From Algoriphagus sp. PAP.12 (GTDB taxonomy: Bacteria; Bacteroidota; Bacteroidia; Cytophagales; Cyclobacteriaceae): a stretch of 33,520 nucleotides of DNA. Positions 15,260 through 24,400 of the stretch are shown one piece after another; positions within the stretch are counted from its first letter, which is position 1; every line of letters starts with the position of its first letter. The position numbers were made by a program, and so were the translations under genes. The notes beneath the pieces were generated by a model. That model was not told the origin of the DNA. It worked only from the letters and a program-made list of their open reading frames with translations, and ran no database searches. The stretch is from positions 1 through 33,520 of the forward strand of contig NZ_JAPPSQ010000027.1 of assembly GCF_026652115.1 (NCBI RefSeq), in the 5' to 3' direction.

Positions 15260-16530
15260 ATAACGGTTCCTCAATCGCAAGGCCTGTTCAATACAATGAG
15301 AATAAGCTGAAGGAGGGGACTGCGGTTTTTCTTTCTGCGGTCAATTATCCGGGGAATTCAACCGGTGATTCTCCTGATCTCCGGAAGAAATATTTAGTGA
15401 AAATAACGGGGTTGAACCCTCGAAAGAAAATCAATTCAGTCCATGTTTCGCTTAATTTTTCTCCCGATGATACGCTGGAAAAAGATCGGTTGATTCAGAT
15501 CTCCAAAGAATATATGAAAGGAATCGGTTTTGGAGAGCAACCTTTTTTGATCTATCAACACCTGGACGCAGGCCATCCTCATCTGCATCTTGTGACTACC
15601 AATATCCAATTGGATGGGAAAGCGATTTCTCTACACTACTTGGTTAATTTGAAGTCGATTCCGACCTGTAAAGCAATAGAAAATCGCTTTGGATTGGTCA
15701 AGGCAGGGGAACAAAAGCCTGCTGTTAGTTCCACCAAACGAGTAGATCTTTCCCCTTTGGAATATGGTAATTCAGAGATGAGAAAGGGAATTGGAAACAT
15801 CCTCCAATCCATCTTAAAAAACTATTCCTATACCTCTTTAGAAGAGTTGAATGCCGTGTTGAAAGGCTATAATGTGGTGGCTGATCGAGGAAAAGAAGGC
15901 TCTATGCTCTATGAGAGAAGAGGGCTGTGTTTTCGGATTCTTAATAAAAAAGGGCAGAAGATAGGAACACCGATCAAGTCCAGTTTATTTCATTTTAAAG
16001 CCACGCTGGCCGGTATTGAATCTAGATTTGCTGAAAATGAAAAGGCCCGAAAATTTCATGAGTCAGCATTGAAATCCACCATAGATTTAACCCTATTTAA
16101 ATCTCCCAATTTGAGGATAGAGGACTGGATTCAAAGACTTGATAAGCAAGGGGTTGTAGTTGTAAAAATAGAAAATCAAGAAGGAAGATTGGTTGGATTA
16201 ACCTATGTAGATCATCGAACAAAATGTGTTTTCAATGGAAGTTCTTTAGGGAAAGACTATATCGCAAAAGCACTCGTGGCTCGGTTGGGCATGGAACCGA
16301 ATCAAATGAATCAGCTAGAGTATTCTAGAACTGCTATAGATTTTAGCGAAGAAAAAGCTCGGGCATCAGAGCAGAAAAATACTTCTGATACTTTAGAAAA
16401 GAAAGGATATCTGATGAATCCAGATAATCCATTGCTCACTGTTTCAAAGCTAGAAGAAAGCAGTTCGAATATTCCTTTGGAATGGAAAAAAAGGAAAAGA
16501 CGAAAGAAGAAGGGCATTTCTACTTCATAA
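15244..16530 (+). CDS. Relaxase / mobilization nuclease
   Basis: 428 residues. The N-terminal relaxase domain has the metal-binding histidine triad in HLDAGHPHLHLVTTNI (His111, His113, His115), an upstream strand VHVSLNFSP and early tyrosines (for example Tyr17, Tyr35) as candidates for the nicking residue. The C-terminal half is basic and ends in KKRKRRKKKG. It nicks oriT, stays covalently bound and is carried with the DNA into the recipient. It is coupled to the accessory gene upstream (16-bp overlap), and the coupling ATPase gene starts 12 bp after its stop. The reading frame is intact. Confidence 0.87.
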   Translation: MVAILNNGSSIARPVQYNENKLKEGTAVFLSAVNYPGNSTGDSPDLRKKYLVKITGLNPRKKINSVHVSLNFSPDDTLEKDRLIQISKEYMKGIGFGEQPFLIYQHLDAGHPHLHLVTTNIQLDGKAISLHYLVNLKSIPTCKAIENRFGLVKAGEQKPAVSSTKRVDLSPLEYGNSEMRKGIGNILQSILKNYSYTSLEELNAVLKGYNVVADRGKEGSMLYERRGLCFRILNKKGQKIGTPIKSSLFHFKATLAGIESRFAENEKARKFHESALKSTIDLTLFKSPNLRIEDWIQRLDKQGVVVVKIENQEGRLVGLTYVDHRTKCVFNGSSLGKDYIAKALVARLGMEPNQMNQLEYSRTAIDFSEEKARASEQKNTSDTLEKKGYLMNPDNPLLTVSKLEESSSNIPLEWKKRKRRKKKGISTS

Positions 16531-16542
16531 AAGGACCAAAGA

Positions 16543-18531
16543 ATGGGCATGCAGACCGGGGAAAACCAACAGGGTTTACGCAAGATTTTGGATATGACCC
16601 GACTGATGGCCGTAGGAGTATTGGGACTACATTTTTACTACTATTGCTATGCTTTTTTTAAGGATAAGGGCCTAGTGTCTGCTCTTACTGATCGAATTTT
16701 AGAGCAGGTGATAAAGACCGGATTTTTTGAGAGGTTTTTAATTTCCAAATACACCGCATTGGGATTATTACTCATCTCACTTTTGGGAATCAAAGGCAGG
16801 AAAAATGAAAAGGCCACCTTAAAATCGGGTGGAATCAGAATGGGGTTTGGGCTGATCCTGTATTTGGGGAGTTTCTTTATTTTTCATTTGAAGGATTATA
16901 GTGAGTGGATTGCATTGGAGTATATGCTGCTGACCTCTATCGGTTTTTTGCTCATCCTTTCAGCAGGAACCTTGATTTCAAGAATTATCCGACAGAAGCT
17001 GCAAATTGGCGTATTCAACTCAGAGAATGAAACTTTTCCCCAAGAGGAAAGACTCATCAAAAACGAGTTTTCTATCAATTTACCCACCCGTTACAAGTTG
17101 AAGGGAAAGATCAGGGCCGGATGGATCAATATGATCAATCCCTTTCGGGGACTTTTGGTTTTGGGAACACCAGGCTCAGGGAAAAGCTATTTTGTCATCC
17201 GGCATGTCATTACCCAGCATATCAAGAAAGGATTTTCCTTGTTTGTGTATGACTTTAAGTATGACGATTTATCCACTCTGGTTTATAATACCTGGCTTCA
17301 AAATAAAAAGTACTATCGGGTAATGCCTCAATTCTTTGTCATCAACTTTGATGATCTTTCCAGGACCCATCGCTGCAACCCCTTAGCTCCTGAAACGATG
17401 TTGGATATCACCGATGCGGCAGAATCAGCTCATACAATTTTGATGGGCCTGAACCGACAATGGATCAAACGGCAAGGAGATTTTTTTGTGGAATCGCCCA
17501 TCAATTTCCTGACAGCCATCATTTGGTTTTTGAAAAAATACAATGACGGGGAGTATTGCACCTTGCCTCATGTCATTGAGTTGATGCAGTTGGATTATGA
17601 TGAACTGTTTACTGTTTTGCGGACTGAAAAAGATATCGAAGTATTAATCAACCCCTTTGTCAATGCCTATTTAAACGATGTGATGGAGCAATTGGAAGGA
17701 CAGATTGCAACAGGAAAAATAGCCATGGCAAGATTATCTTCCCCTCAGCTTTACTATGTGCTCTCAGGGAATGATTTTACGCTGGATATCAATAATCCCG
17801 AAGAACCAAAGTTGGTTTGCATGGGCAACAATCCTCAGAAAATTCAGATTTATGGAGCAGTACTTTCCCTGTATGTCAACCGGCTGGTAAAGCTGGTGAA
17901 CCAAAAAGGAAAGCTGAAAAGCAGTTTGATTTTCGATGAGTTTCCCACGATTTATCTCAATGGAATGGATAGTTTGATCGCTACTGCCAGAAGTAATCAG
18001 GTTGCCACTACCTTGGGCGTTCAGGATCTGAGCCAGTTGAAAAAAGACTATGGCAGGGACCTGGCCGAGGTGATCATGGGAATCGTAGGAAACGTAATAT
18101 CGGGCCAAGTAACAGGTGAAACAGCCAAGCAACTCTCAGATCGGATAGGCAAGATTATGCAGGACAGGCAGAGTCTAACCATCAATAGCGGAGATACTTC
18201 TATCAGCAAGTCAAAGCAGTTGGATTCAGCGGTTCCACCTTCCACCATTTCCTCTCTTTCGGCAGGAGAATTTGTTGGATTGGTAGCCGATAATCCAGAC
18301 TGTAAGCTGGACTTGAAAGCATTTCATTCGGAAATAATCAATGATCATCATAGGATCAAAAAGGAGGAGATGGGCTACTTGCCCATCCCTGTCATCAGAG
18401 ATATCTCACCTTCGATTGTCAACCGCAATTACCTCCAGATCAAGCAGGAGGTAAAGGATATTGTTCATGCTGAGATGCAGAGATTGCTCAGAGATCCTGC
18501 CTTGAAGCATTTGGTAGTAAAAAAGGGGTAA
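16543..18531 (+). CDS. TraG/VirD4-type coupling ATPase (MobC-like)
   Basis: 662 residues. There are four membrane helices in the first 150 residues (about 20-40, 70-84, 101-116, 128-146). The ATPase domain has Walker A GTPGSGKS (208-215), Walker B LIFDEF (462-467) and the TraM-recognition region DSLIATARSNQVATTLGVQD. Coupling proteins link the relaxase-DNA complex to a type IV secretion channel. No tra genes for a mating pore are seen in the window, so the set is mobilizable rather than self-transmissible as far as can be seen here. It is the third gene of the operon, with an intact frame. Confidence 0.87.
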   Translation: MGMQTGENQQGLRKILDMTRLMAVGVLGLHFYYYCYAFFKDKGLVSALTDRILEQVIKTGFFERFLISKYTALGLLLISLLGIKGRKNEKATLKSGGIRMGFGLILYLGSFFIFHLKDYSEWIALEYMLLTSIGFLLILSAGTLISRIIRQKLQIGVFNSENETFPQEERLIKNEFSINLPTRYKLKGKIRAGWINMINPFRGLLVLGTPGSGKSYFVIRHVITQHIKKGFSLFVYDFKYDDLSTLVYNTWLQNKKYYRVMPQFFVINFDDLSRTHRCNPLAPETMLDITDAAESAHTILMGLNRQWIKRQGDFFVESPINFLTAIIWFLKKYNDGEYCTLPHVIELMQLDYDELFTVLRTEKDIEVLINPFVNAYLNDVMEQLEGQIATGKIAMARLSSPQLYYVLSGNDFTLDINNPEEPKLVCMGNNPQKIQIYGAVLSLYVNRLVKLVNQKGKLKSSLIFDEFPTIYLNGMDSLIATARSNQVATTLGVQDLSQLKKDYGRDLAEVIMGIVGNVISGQVTGETAKQLSDRIGKIMQDRQSLTINSGDTSISKSKQLDSAVPPSTISSLSAGEFVGLVADNPDCKLDLKAFHSEIINDHHRIKKEEMGYLPIPVIRDISPSIVNRNYLQIKQEVKDIVHAEMQRLLRDPALKHLVVKKG

Positions 18532-18788
18532 GGTCTGAATAGCGCTTATGAAATAAAAGGGTATGAAAACCCAAGTTTTGCCTAAAAAGCTTCTTGAGAA
18601 AAATGAGTGCACTCTTTTGAATTGCCAGTTTCTAAAATGGATCCTAAACTAATTCCAATGTATTTAAGACTAAAAAAAATGTAGTAAAAACTAAATAATA
18701 GGTTTTTATAAAAGAAAATTTTATATTTTATACCAATGTTATGAAGTCGACAGGATACATTTTAAGTTTTAACCTGTCATTTAATTAA

Positions 18789-19025
18789 AAAACTAAGAAA
18801 AAGTTAATTTTATTTTGTTTCATGATTTCATGATTTGCATTTGCTGAGACCAGCCATTCCAATGCAATTGAAAAGAAGGATCTAAGTATGTGCGCTCCTG
18901 AAGACATGCAGTATGTTTCTTTTACTACTACATGCGGTAGACCTGCAGTGGCGTCAGGTTGTACAACTGAAGATCTAATAGCTGATGCAGTTAGTTGGGA
19001 AAGCTTCCTTTGTGAACAACCCTAA
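18789..19025 (+). pseudogene. Small Cys-containing secreted peptide gene, signal region interrupted by TGA
   Basis: From ATG 18888 to TAA 19023-19025 a 45-residue ORF encodes MCAPEDMQYVSFTTTCG, then RPAVASGCTTEDLIADAVSW and ESFLCEQP: four cysteines, Thr/Ser-rich. The same frame is open upstream to 18789 and looks like a signal peptide (KTKKKLILFCFMIS, then a stop, then FAFAETS). One TGA (18831-18833), where Trp would fit, interrupts it, and no in-frame ATG precedes the lysines. Either this is a secreted peptide gene that recently lost its signal peptide, or translation starts at 18888 with an unusual leaderless product. It sits before a hairpin and the GLPGLI/TonB pair, which suggests a shared transcript. 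Confidence 0.45.
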
Positions 19026-19041
19026 TTGAATGGTTTGATTT

Positions 19042-19065
19042 TAGGGGGTGTTTTCTAGCCCCCTA
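19042..19065 (+). terminator. Hairpin between the peptide frame and the GLPGLI gene
   Basis: TAGGGGG (19042-19048) pairs perfectly with CCCCCTA (19059-19065), loop 10 nt, 17 bp after the peptide stop and 34 bp before the GLPGLI start. It lacks a T-run, so it is better read as an attenuator or mRNA-stabilising structure that separates expression levels of peptide and downstream genes. Confidence 0.55.
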
Positions 19066-19099
19066 TTAAAAAGATAAATTCATAATCAATACTTTTAAT

Positions 19100-19927
19100 A
19101 TGATTCGATTTTTATTGAGTGTCACGACACTTTTGTTGGCTTCAATTTTCAATGTGAATGGACAAATGAGTGAAAGAGCTTTTTTTTATTCTGCTAGCTA
19201 TATCAGTGATTCTACCGAAAGGGAAAGTAGAGGGGAGGATTTAATGGTGCTTTGGACTGGCAAGGATTATAGTGTTTTTGAAAGTTATTATAGGTATCAA
19301 TTAGATTCCTTCAAGACTGCTGCCTCCAATCAAAGCTCCAATCCAGCAGATTTAAACATGCAAGCGGTATTGCAACAAGCTATTTCTATGAGAAAACCTT
19401 CTTTTAATTTTATAGTTCATAAATCACTGATTGACAAAGAAATCACCGTTTACAACACCTTGTTTTTTGATAATTTTAGATATGAGCAACCTTTAGTGAT
19501 TGCTGGATGGAAAATTGGAACCCAAAAAGAGCAGGTTTTAGGGTTTTCTTGTCAAAAGGCGACAATTACTTATGCAGGCCGTGAATTTATAGCCTGGTTT
19601 TCTGAAGAGATCCCCATTAGTGATGGTCCCTATGTATTTAATGGACTTCCAGGTCTTATTCTAAAAATTGAAGATGTTCATGGTGACTACAGATTTGAAC
19701 TGATTGGGATTCAAAATAAACAGGTGGATATGAAGGGAAGAACATTATCAAAATCGATAGATCTATCAAAAGAGCAGTTTTTTAGGACCAAAAGTGCCAT
19801 GTACAAGGATGTAAGAAAGGCCCTTCTTGGTAAACCAACAAGTGCGGTATCTGATGATGCCATTCTAGATGTTCAGCAGAGATATGATAAAATGAATAAT
19901 CCATTAGAGTTGGTGTATTTCAAATGA
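19100..19927 (+). CDS. GLPGLI family exported protein
   Basis: 275 residues with a signal peptide (MIRFLLSVTTLLLASIFNVNG) and the family-defining GLPGLI motif at residues 182-187 within DGPYVFNGLPGLILKIED. GLPGLI proteins (TIGR01200) are Bacteroidota cell-envelope proteins of unknown function, often paired with TonB-type receptors. The stop overlaps the start of the receptor gene by 4 bp (ATGA), so the two are translated together. The C-terminus (NPLELVYFK) is also typical. The biochemical role is not known. Confidence 0.88.
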   Translation: MIRFLLSVTTLLLASIFNVNGQMSERAFFYSASYISDSTERESRGEDLMVLWTGKDYSVFESYYRYQLDSFKTAASNQSSNPADLNMQAVLQQAISMRKPSFNFIVHKSLIDKEITVYNTLFFDNFRYEQPLVIAGWKIGTQKEQVLGFSCQKATITYAGREFIAWFSEEIPISDGPYVFNGLPGLILKIEDVHGDYRFELIGIQNKQVDMKGRTLSKSIDLSKEQFFRTKSAMYKDVRKALLGKPTSAVSDDAILDVQQRYDKMNNPLELVYFK

Positions 19928-22578
19928 GATTAAGCTTATTATTAGCAACATTTTTTTTAGCAATATCAAGTTTTTCTCAAACCGTAATAAAAGGGAATAT
20001 TAGAAATGCTTCTGATGGTTCTCCAGTAATGGGTGCAAATATCTTAGTAAAAAACCCGTTGGATTCGATAACCATTGCATTTGGCTTTTCAGATGAGATC
20101 GGTCATTTTGAAATTGAAGTCACGAGTGAATTAGATAGCATGCTTCTTTGGGTAAGTTCCATGACCATCCAAAAGAAGACTATGCTTCTTCCAGTTAGTC
20201 AACAAATCATTTCCATTGAAGTTGAAGCCGCTTCATTGAATCTGAATGAAGTGGTCGTTGATGGGATCAAAAATCCAATTTCCTTTAGTAAGGATACATT
20301 GAATTATGATATTTCTGGATTTTCTACTTCTAACGACCGAGTTTTAAGCGATGTTTTGGCACGCCTTCCAGGAATAGAAGTCTTGGACAATGGTATGATT
20401 CAATACCAAGGCAGACCCTTGATAAAGTTTTATATTGATGGGTTAGATTTATTACAAGGTAGCTATAACCTGGCCAACAAAAATCTCCCTATTGATGCGG
20501 TAGAATCTGTTGAATTATTAGAGAATCATCAGCCTATCAGGGTTTTGGATTCTTTGGTTTTTTCAGATAGAGCTGCTTTAAATGTAAAATTGAAAAGGAA
20601 GAATGCCTGGATTGGAGTTGGTAGTTTGGCGGCGGGCGCTCGTCCATTTTTAGGCCAAGTAAATTTTTCTCCTATGTTATTTAGCAACCAATTTCAAACA
20701 TTATTAAGCTTTCAGGCAAACAACATAGGAGAAGACCTTGGGGAGAATCTTAAAAATTTGACTTTAAGTGATTTGCAAGAATTGAATCTTAATAGTCCCT
20801 TAAAAGATTGGGTCTATTTCCCTAGTTTAGAGGTTGTTGGGCTTCCGAAAAAGCGAGTCTTGTTTAATGAAAGCTTCTTGGGTTCAGTCAATATCTTGAC
20901 CAAAAACAATCAAGCCACGGAGTTTAGGTTAAATGTTGGTTTTAGCAAAGAGGACTTTAGACAAGAATTAAGAAATTCTACCACCTATTACCTGCCAAAT
21001 TCGGACACAGTTAGGTTTTATGAATCTTCAATGGCGGGTATTTCAAAGAGTAAATTAAGTGGAGAGCTAAATTGGAATAAAAACATTTCAAAAAAGTACG
21101 TTGATAATACCCTTTCAATTGACTTAGAGAAGAAAGATTTCAATGGAACAATTTATTTTAACCAAGAACCGGTAAATGAATTTTCTTCTTTGCCCAAATT
21201 TAAAGTAGGCAATAAATTAAAATTACTAACTCCTATAAAAAATAAATTGGGTGATTTTAAGTCATTTGTCACTTACCAAAAAACCGAACAAACATTAAAT
21301 GTTGATATACAGGAAGAGACACATAAAGATATTCCACAGTTCCTAGGGAATGCTGCTCAAAATATTGAATTCAATAAATTTTTAACTGATAATTCTTTAG
21401 GCATTAACCTGAAACCCTTTAAACGAGTTGGGATTCAATCCAATTTGGGAATAAAGGTTGAATTGGAGGACTTGGGAACCGATTTGTTAATGGATTCAAT
21501 TCCTGAAGATGAATTCTTGATCTCGAATCGGAATGCTGTAAATTCAAGAGAAATTACATCCTACTTTTATAATTCCATAAACTTTCAGGCAGAGGATTTC
21601 CAAGTGAAATTTGACTTTCCTTTTTATGCTTCAAGTTTTTCCAGGAATGATCAGGTGACCGATCAAAATCTGGAACAATCCAAGGTTTATTTTCAACCTT
21701 ACTTGTTTGTCAAATATCAGTTTGATGGGAAAATTTCTAATTCATTTTCGTTCAGGAAAACCAATAATTTTGAATTGGCAGAGAGTTATTTTCCTTCTAG
21801 GATATTAAAAAGTTTTAGAAATATTGAAATAGGTAATAGCCAGATCCCTGAGGATATTTCCTATCGTTTTAATTATGGGCTTGATTATAAAAACCCTATT
21901 AGTGGACTCTTCTTTGAGTTAAGTGTTGCTTATTCAATTATTCAAAAGAATGTACTGGATCAATACCATGTCATTGATTCGGGTTTATCCTTAGTTTCCT
22001 TAACTGATAGGGATAATCGGGTAGTACGCAAAGCAGGGGGGGGGAAAGCAAGTAAATACTTTTCGCAATTGTATACCACAATGACTCTTTCTGGCTCAGC
22101 TCAACAACAGAATTTTTCTCAAATAAATAATGGGGAGCTAGTAGGATACTCTACCCAATCTTATTCCTCAGGTTTGAATATTTCTGTGAAGCCGAAGTCC
22201 TATTTTGGAATTGACATCAACACTGGATATCAACTCATTGCTATTGAAAGGAGTAGTCAGGAACTTTCAAAGATCAAACAAGTTGAAACCGGGATTGATT
22301 TGGATTTCTTCCCAAATACAAACCATTTATTGAAGACCGAACTTCATTATATAGTGAATCATTCAGGAGAAGGACAGTCCAAACAGCTCAGTAAATTTGT
22401 GGATTTTACTTATCGGTATAAACTTCCCAATTCAAGACTTGATTTTAGTCTGGTAGTAAATAATATTTTTAATTCAAACGAATACACCAGCTACTTTACC
22501 AATGGATTTGGTTATGCAGAAAGGTTAATTCCATTACGTCCCAGACAGTTTTTACTCAGAATTGATTATTCTTTTTGA
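19924..22578 (+). CDS. TonB-dependent-type outer-membrane protein with CarboxypepD_reg domain
   Basis: 884 residues. Signal peptide MRLSLLLATFFLAISSFSQ; a CarboxypepD_reg-like beta-sandwich (about 20-105) with the GNIRNASDGSPVMGANILV signature; a plug-like region (about 120-225, LSDVLARLPGIEVLDNG); then a beta-barrel ending in LLRIDYSF with the C-terminal aromatic used by the BAM complex. This is the subgroup that accompanies GLPGLI proteins. The substrate is unknown; the peptide frame upstream is a possible cargo or ligand (inference). A run of nine G (22036-22044) lies in the barrel region (codons for AGGGKAS). Confidence 0.85.
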   Translation: MRLSLLLATFFLAISSFSQTVIKGNIRNASDGSPVMGANILVKNPLDSITIAFGFSDEIGHFEIEVTSELDSMLLWVSSMTIQKKTMLLPVSQQIISIEVEAASLNLNEVVVDGIKNPISFSKDTLNYDISGFSTSNDRVLSDVLARLPGIEVLDNGMIQYQGRPLIKFYIDGLDLLQGSYNLANKNLPIDAVESVELLENHQPIRVLDSLVFSDRAALNVKLKRKNAWIGVGSLAAGARPFLGQVNFSPMLFSNQFQTLLSFQANNIGEDLGENLKNLTLSDLQELNLNSPLKDWVYFPSLEVVGLPKKRVLFNESFLGSVNILTKNNQATEFRLNVGFSKEDFRQELRNSTTYYLPNSDTVRFYESSMAGISKSKLSGELNWNKNISKKYVDNTLSIDLEKKDFNGTIYFNQEPVNEFSSLPKFKVGNKLKLLTPIKNKLGDFKSFVTYQKTEQTLNVDIQEETHKDIPQFLGNAAQNIEFNKFLTDNSLGINLKPFKRVGIQSNLGIKVELEDLGTDLLMDSIPEDEFLISNRNAVNSREITSYFYNSINFQAEDFQVKFDFPFYASSFSRNDQVTDQNLEQSKVYFQPYLFVKYQFDGKISNSFSFRKTNNFELAESYFPSRILKSFRNIEIGNSQIPEDISYRFNYGLDYKNPISGLFFELSVAYSIIQKNVLDQYHVIDSGLSLVSLTDRDNRVVRKAGGGKASKYFSQLYTTMTLSGSAQQQNFSQINNGELVGYSTQSYSSGLNISVKPKSYFGIDINTGYQLIAIERSSQELSKIKQVETGIDLDFFPNTNHLLKTELHYIVNHSGEGQSKQLSKFVDFTYRYKLPNSRLDFSLVVNNIFNSNEYTSYFTNGFGYAERLIPLRPRQFLLRIDYSF
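22036..22044 (+). repeat. Nine-G homopolymer inside a receptor gene
   Basis: G9 tract in the barrel region of the outer-membrane protein. Tracts of this length in surface-protein genes are prone to slippage and can switch the frame off; the frame is on in this sequence. Confidence 0.6.
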
Positions 22579-22693
22579 GTTCCTTCAAGGGGGGGAGTTA
22601 TTTCATGTAGGGAATTTTGGTGATTAAATTAGAATCGGCTTCCTAATTATTCTGTAAGACTTGAATCAATATTTGTAATGAGTAGTGGGTGAT

Positions 22694-24169
22694 TCATTGC
22701 TTGATGTGTTTTATGCTATATTCCAATTCTTCAAAAGGAATAATCGTTTTCACGCCATAATCCGACACTGGCCAGGACTGGATAATTGTTTGAACCTCTA
22801 TTCCCAAATCCTGAATAGCTTGGTAAAGCCCGGTTTGTCTAGCACTTACATTTTTTGACTCTCCGTTGAAGGGTATCCAAACCAAATCATCTTCAAAGAG
22901 AAGTTTTTCCTTGGGGAAATAGTAAACCAAGTAATCGATCGTGTGCTTTGATTTTTCCCCGATCAGGTAAATTTCCATGGAGTATTCCCCATCTGAAATT
23001 CTCAAGCTGTCCTGGATCAATTCCATTTGAAGGGGTCTGGTATGAAGAGATAGCCTGTCGGGTTGGACAGTTCTTTTTGCATGGACGATATAAGAGAGGT
23101 ATTCCTGATTATGTTCGGAGACTAGGATTCTGGCCCCTTCCTGTACAAAGGGTCTAACTCCTCCCAGATAGTGAGGGTGGTAATGACCAAATACAAAGTA
23201 TTTGATAGGTTTGTCTGGTGCTATCTTTTTGGCCTCTGCAATAATCAATTCCCCGTTTTCACTGGTCAATGGGGCTTCAGCAACCAAGAGAAAATCTGAA
23301 AACTCTACCACCAAGGCACGGTCATCGGTATGGCCCAACTCTACCAAATGAATATGCTCATTAAATGAAGAAGTAGAAACAGAAGCAGAGATGGGATCTT
23401 CCTCAGCCAATTGGTAGTCAGCAGGCCTTTTTAGTAATTGTGGTCTTGAATCAGTGAATTTAGCCTGGCTGATATCAACCTGGTCCAGGAGCTTTCCATT
23501 GATTTTTTTTATTTCTATGTGTTGGGCCAGATAGAAATCTTCTATCTGTAAATAAGCTGAATAGGTGTATGCAGTTTCCACGTCACCAAACAGTTCATCA
23601 TGGCTCAAGGTCTGGATTTTGGAAAGCAGAAATGTTTCTTTGTCTATGAAGAGCTTTACAGTCGTTTTGTTGATCTGAAGGCTGTAGACAGCGTATTTTT
23701 CTTCAAGCCTTTCAATTGGGGGATGGTGCTCTTTGAAGTAGCTTAGAGTCCTATGGGGTAAGTATCTTGCGCTTAGAAAAACCTGGTCATGGAACTGACT
23801 TTTGGTAAGGGGTTCCAACTGCTCCTTTCCATAGTTTTGTTGAAGTAAATCCTGTTGACTTAAGACTGTCTTTGACAGATAGATCCTTTGATTTGATAGT
23901 AATGTATCGATTTTGCTAAAGTCATGGGCCTTGCTCCAAATTTCTCCTGAGGTGGAGAAATTGGTTTGTTGCCAAGGGGAAAAGCTGTGGAGTAGTTGGT
24001 TGGAACTTTCCTGAAATTCGAAGTTCAAAATCCTGATTTCCAAGGGCTCGGATTGTTTTTTCCAAGATTCCTCAAGGTAATTAGCTTGAGAGAAACTTGG
24101 TAGATAAGTCCAGGTAAAAGCCAACAATGTCAGCAGGACTGGTAGATTTCGATTTATTTTTTGATCCAT
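22694..24169 (-). CDS. Exported metallo-beta-lactamase-fold protein with altered metal site
   Basis: 491 residues. There is a signal-like N-terminus (LPVLLTLLAFTWTYLPSFSQ), a long N-terminal region without recognised domain, then an MBL fold from about residue 270: HTDDRALVVEFSDFLLVAEAP, the metal motif region FGHYHPHYLGG (329-334), His409 (KHTIDY) and the FEDDLV strand (Asp427/428). The canonical HxHxDH reads H-Y-H-P-H-Y, so the usual Asp and last His are replaced by His333 and Tyr334. A changed metal preference or loss of hydrolase activity is possible. The substrate is unknown, and it is transcribed apart from its neighbours. Confidence 0.75.
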   Translation of the reverse strand: MDQKINRNLPVLLTLLAFTWTYLPSFSQANYLEESWKKQSEPLEIRILNFEFQESSNQLLHSFSPWQQTNFSTSGEIWSKAHDFSKIDTLLSNQRIYLSKTVLSQQDLLQQNYGKEQLEPLTKSQFHDQVFLSARYLPHRTLSYFKEHHPPIERLEEKYAVYSLQINKTTVKLFIDKETFLLSKIQTLSHDELFGDVETAYTYSAYLQIEDFYLAQHIEIKKINGKLLDQVDISQAKFTDSRPQLLKRPADYQLAEEDPISASVSTSSFNEHIHLVELGHTDDRALVVEFSDFLLVAEAPLTSENGELIIAEAKKIAPDKPIKYFVFGHYHPHYLGGVRPFVQEGARILVSEHNQEYLSYIVHAKRTVQPDRLSLHTRPLQMELIQDSLRISDGEYSMEIYLIGEKSKHTIDYLVYYFPKEKLLFEDDLVWIPFNGESKNVSARQTGLYQAIQDLGIEVQTIIQSWPVSDYGVKTIIPFEELEYSIKHIKQ

Positions 24170-24400
24170 GGTCTGTGAATTTTGTGGAGTGTTTTTAGTA
24201 AAAAAATGTATGCTGCCTGCTTCGAAGGAACCAATCCGAATACGAGTGGGGAAATAAATGATGTTTCTGAAAAATTGGTGAAGATGAGGAGAGCCAAGTG
24301 TCGATCCAATTATTAGGTTCCTATGGCTTATGCTCTTGAGAATAAAAGCAATAAACCAGGAGGGGTATCTTAAAATTCTCCTGATTTTCTCTTTATTTAT

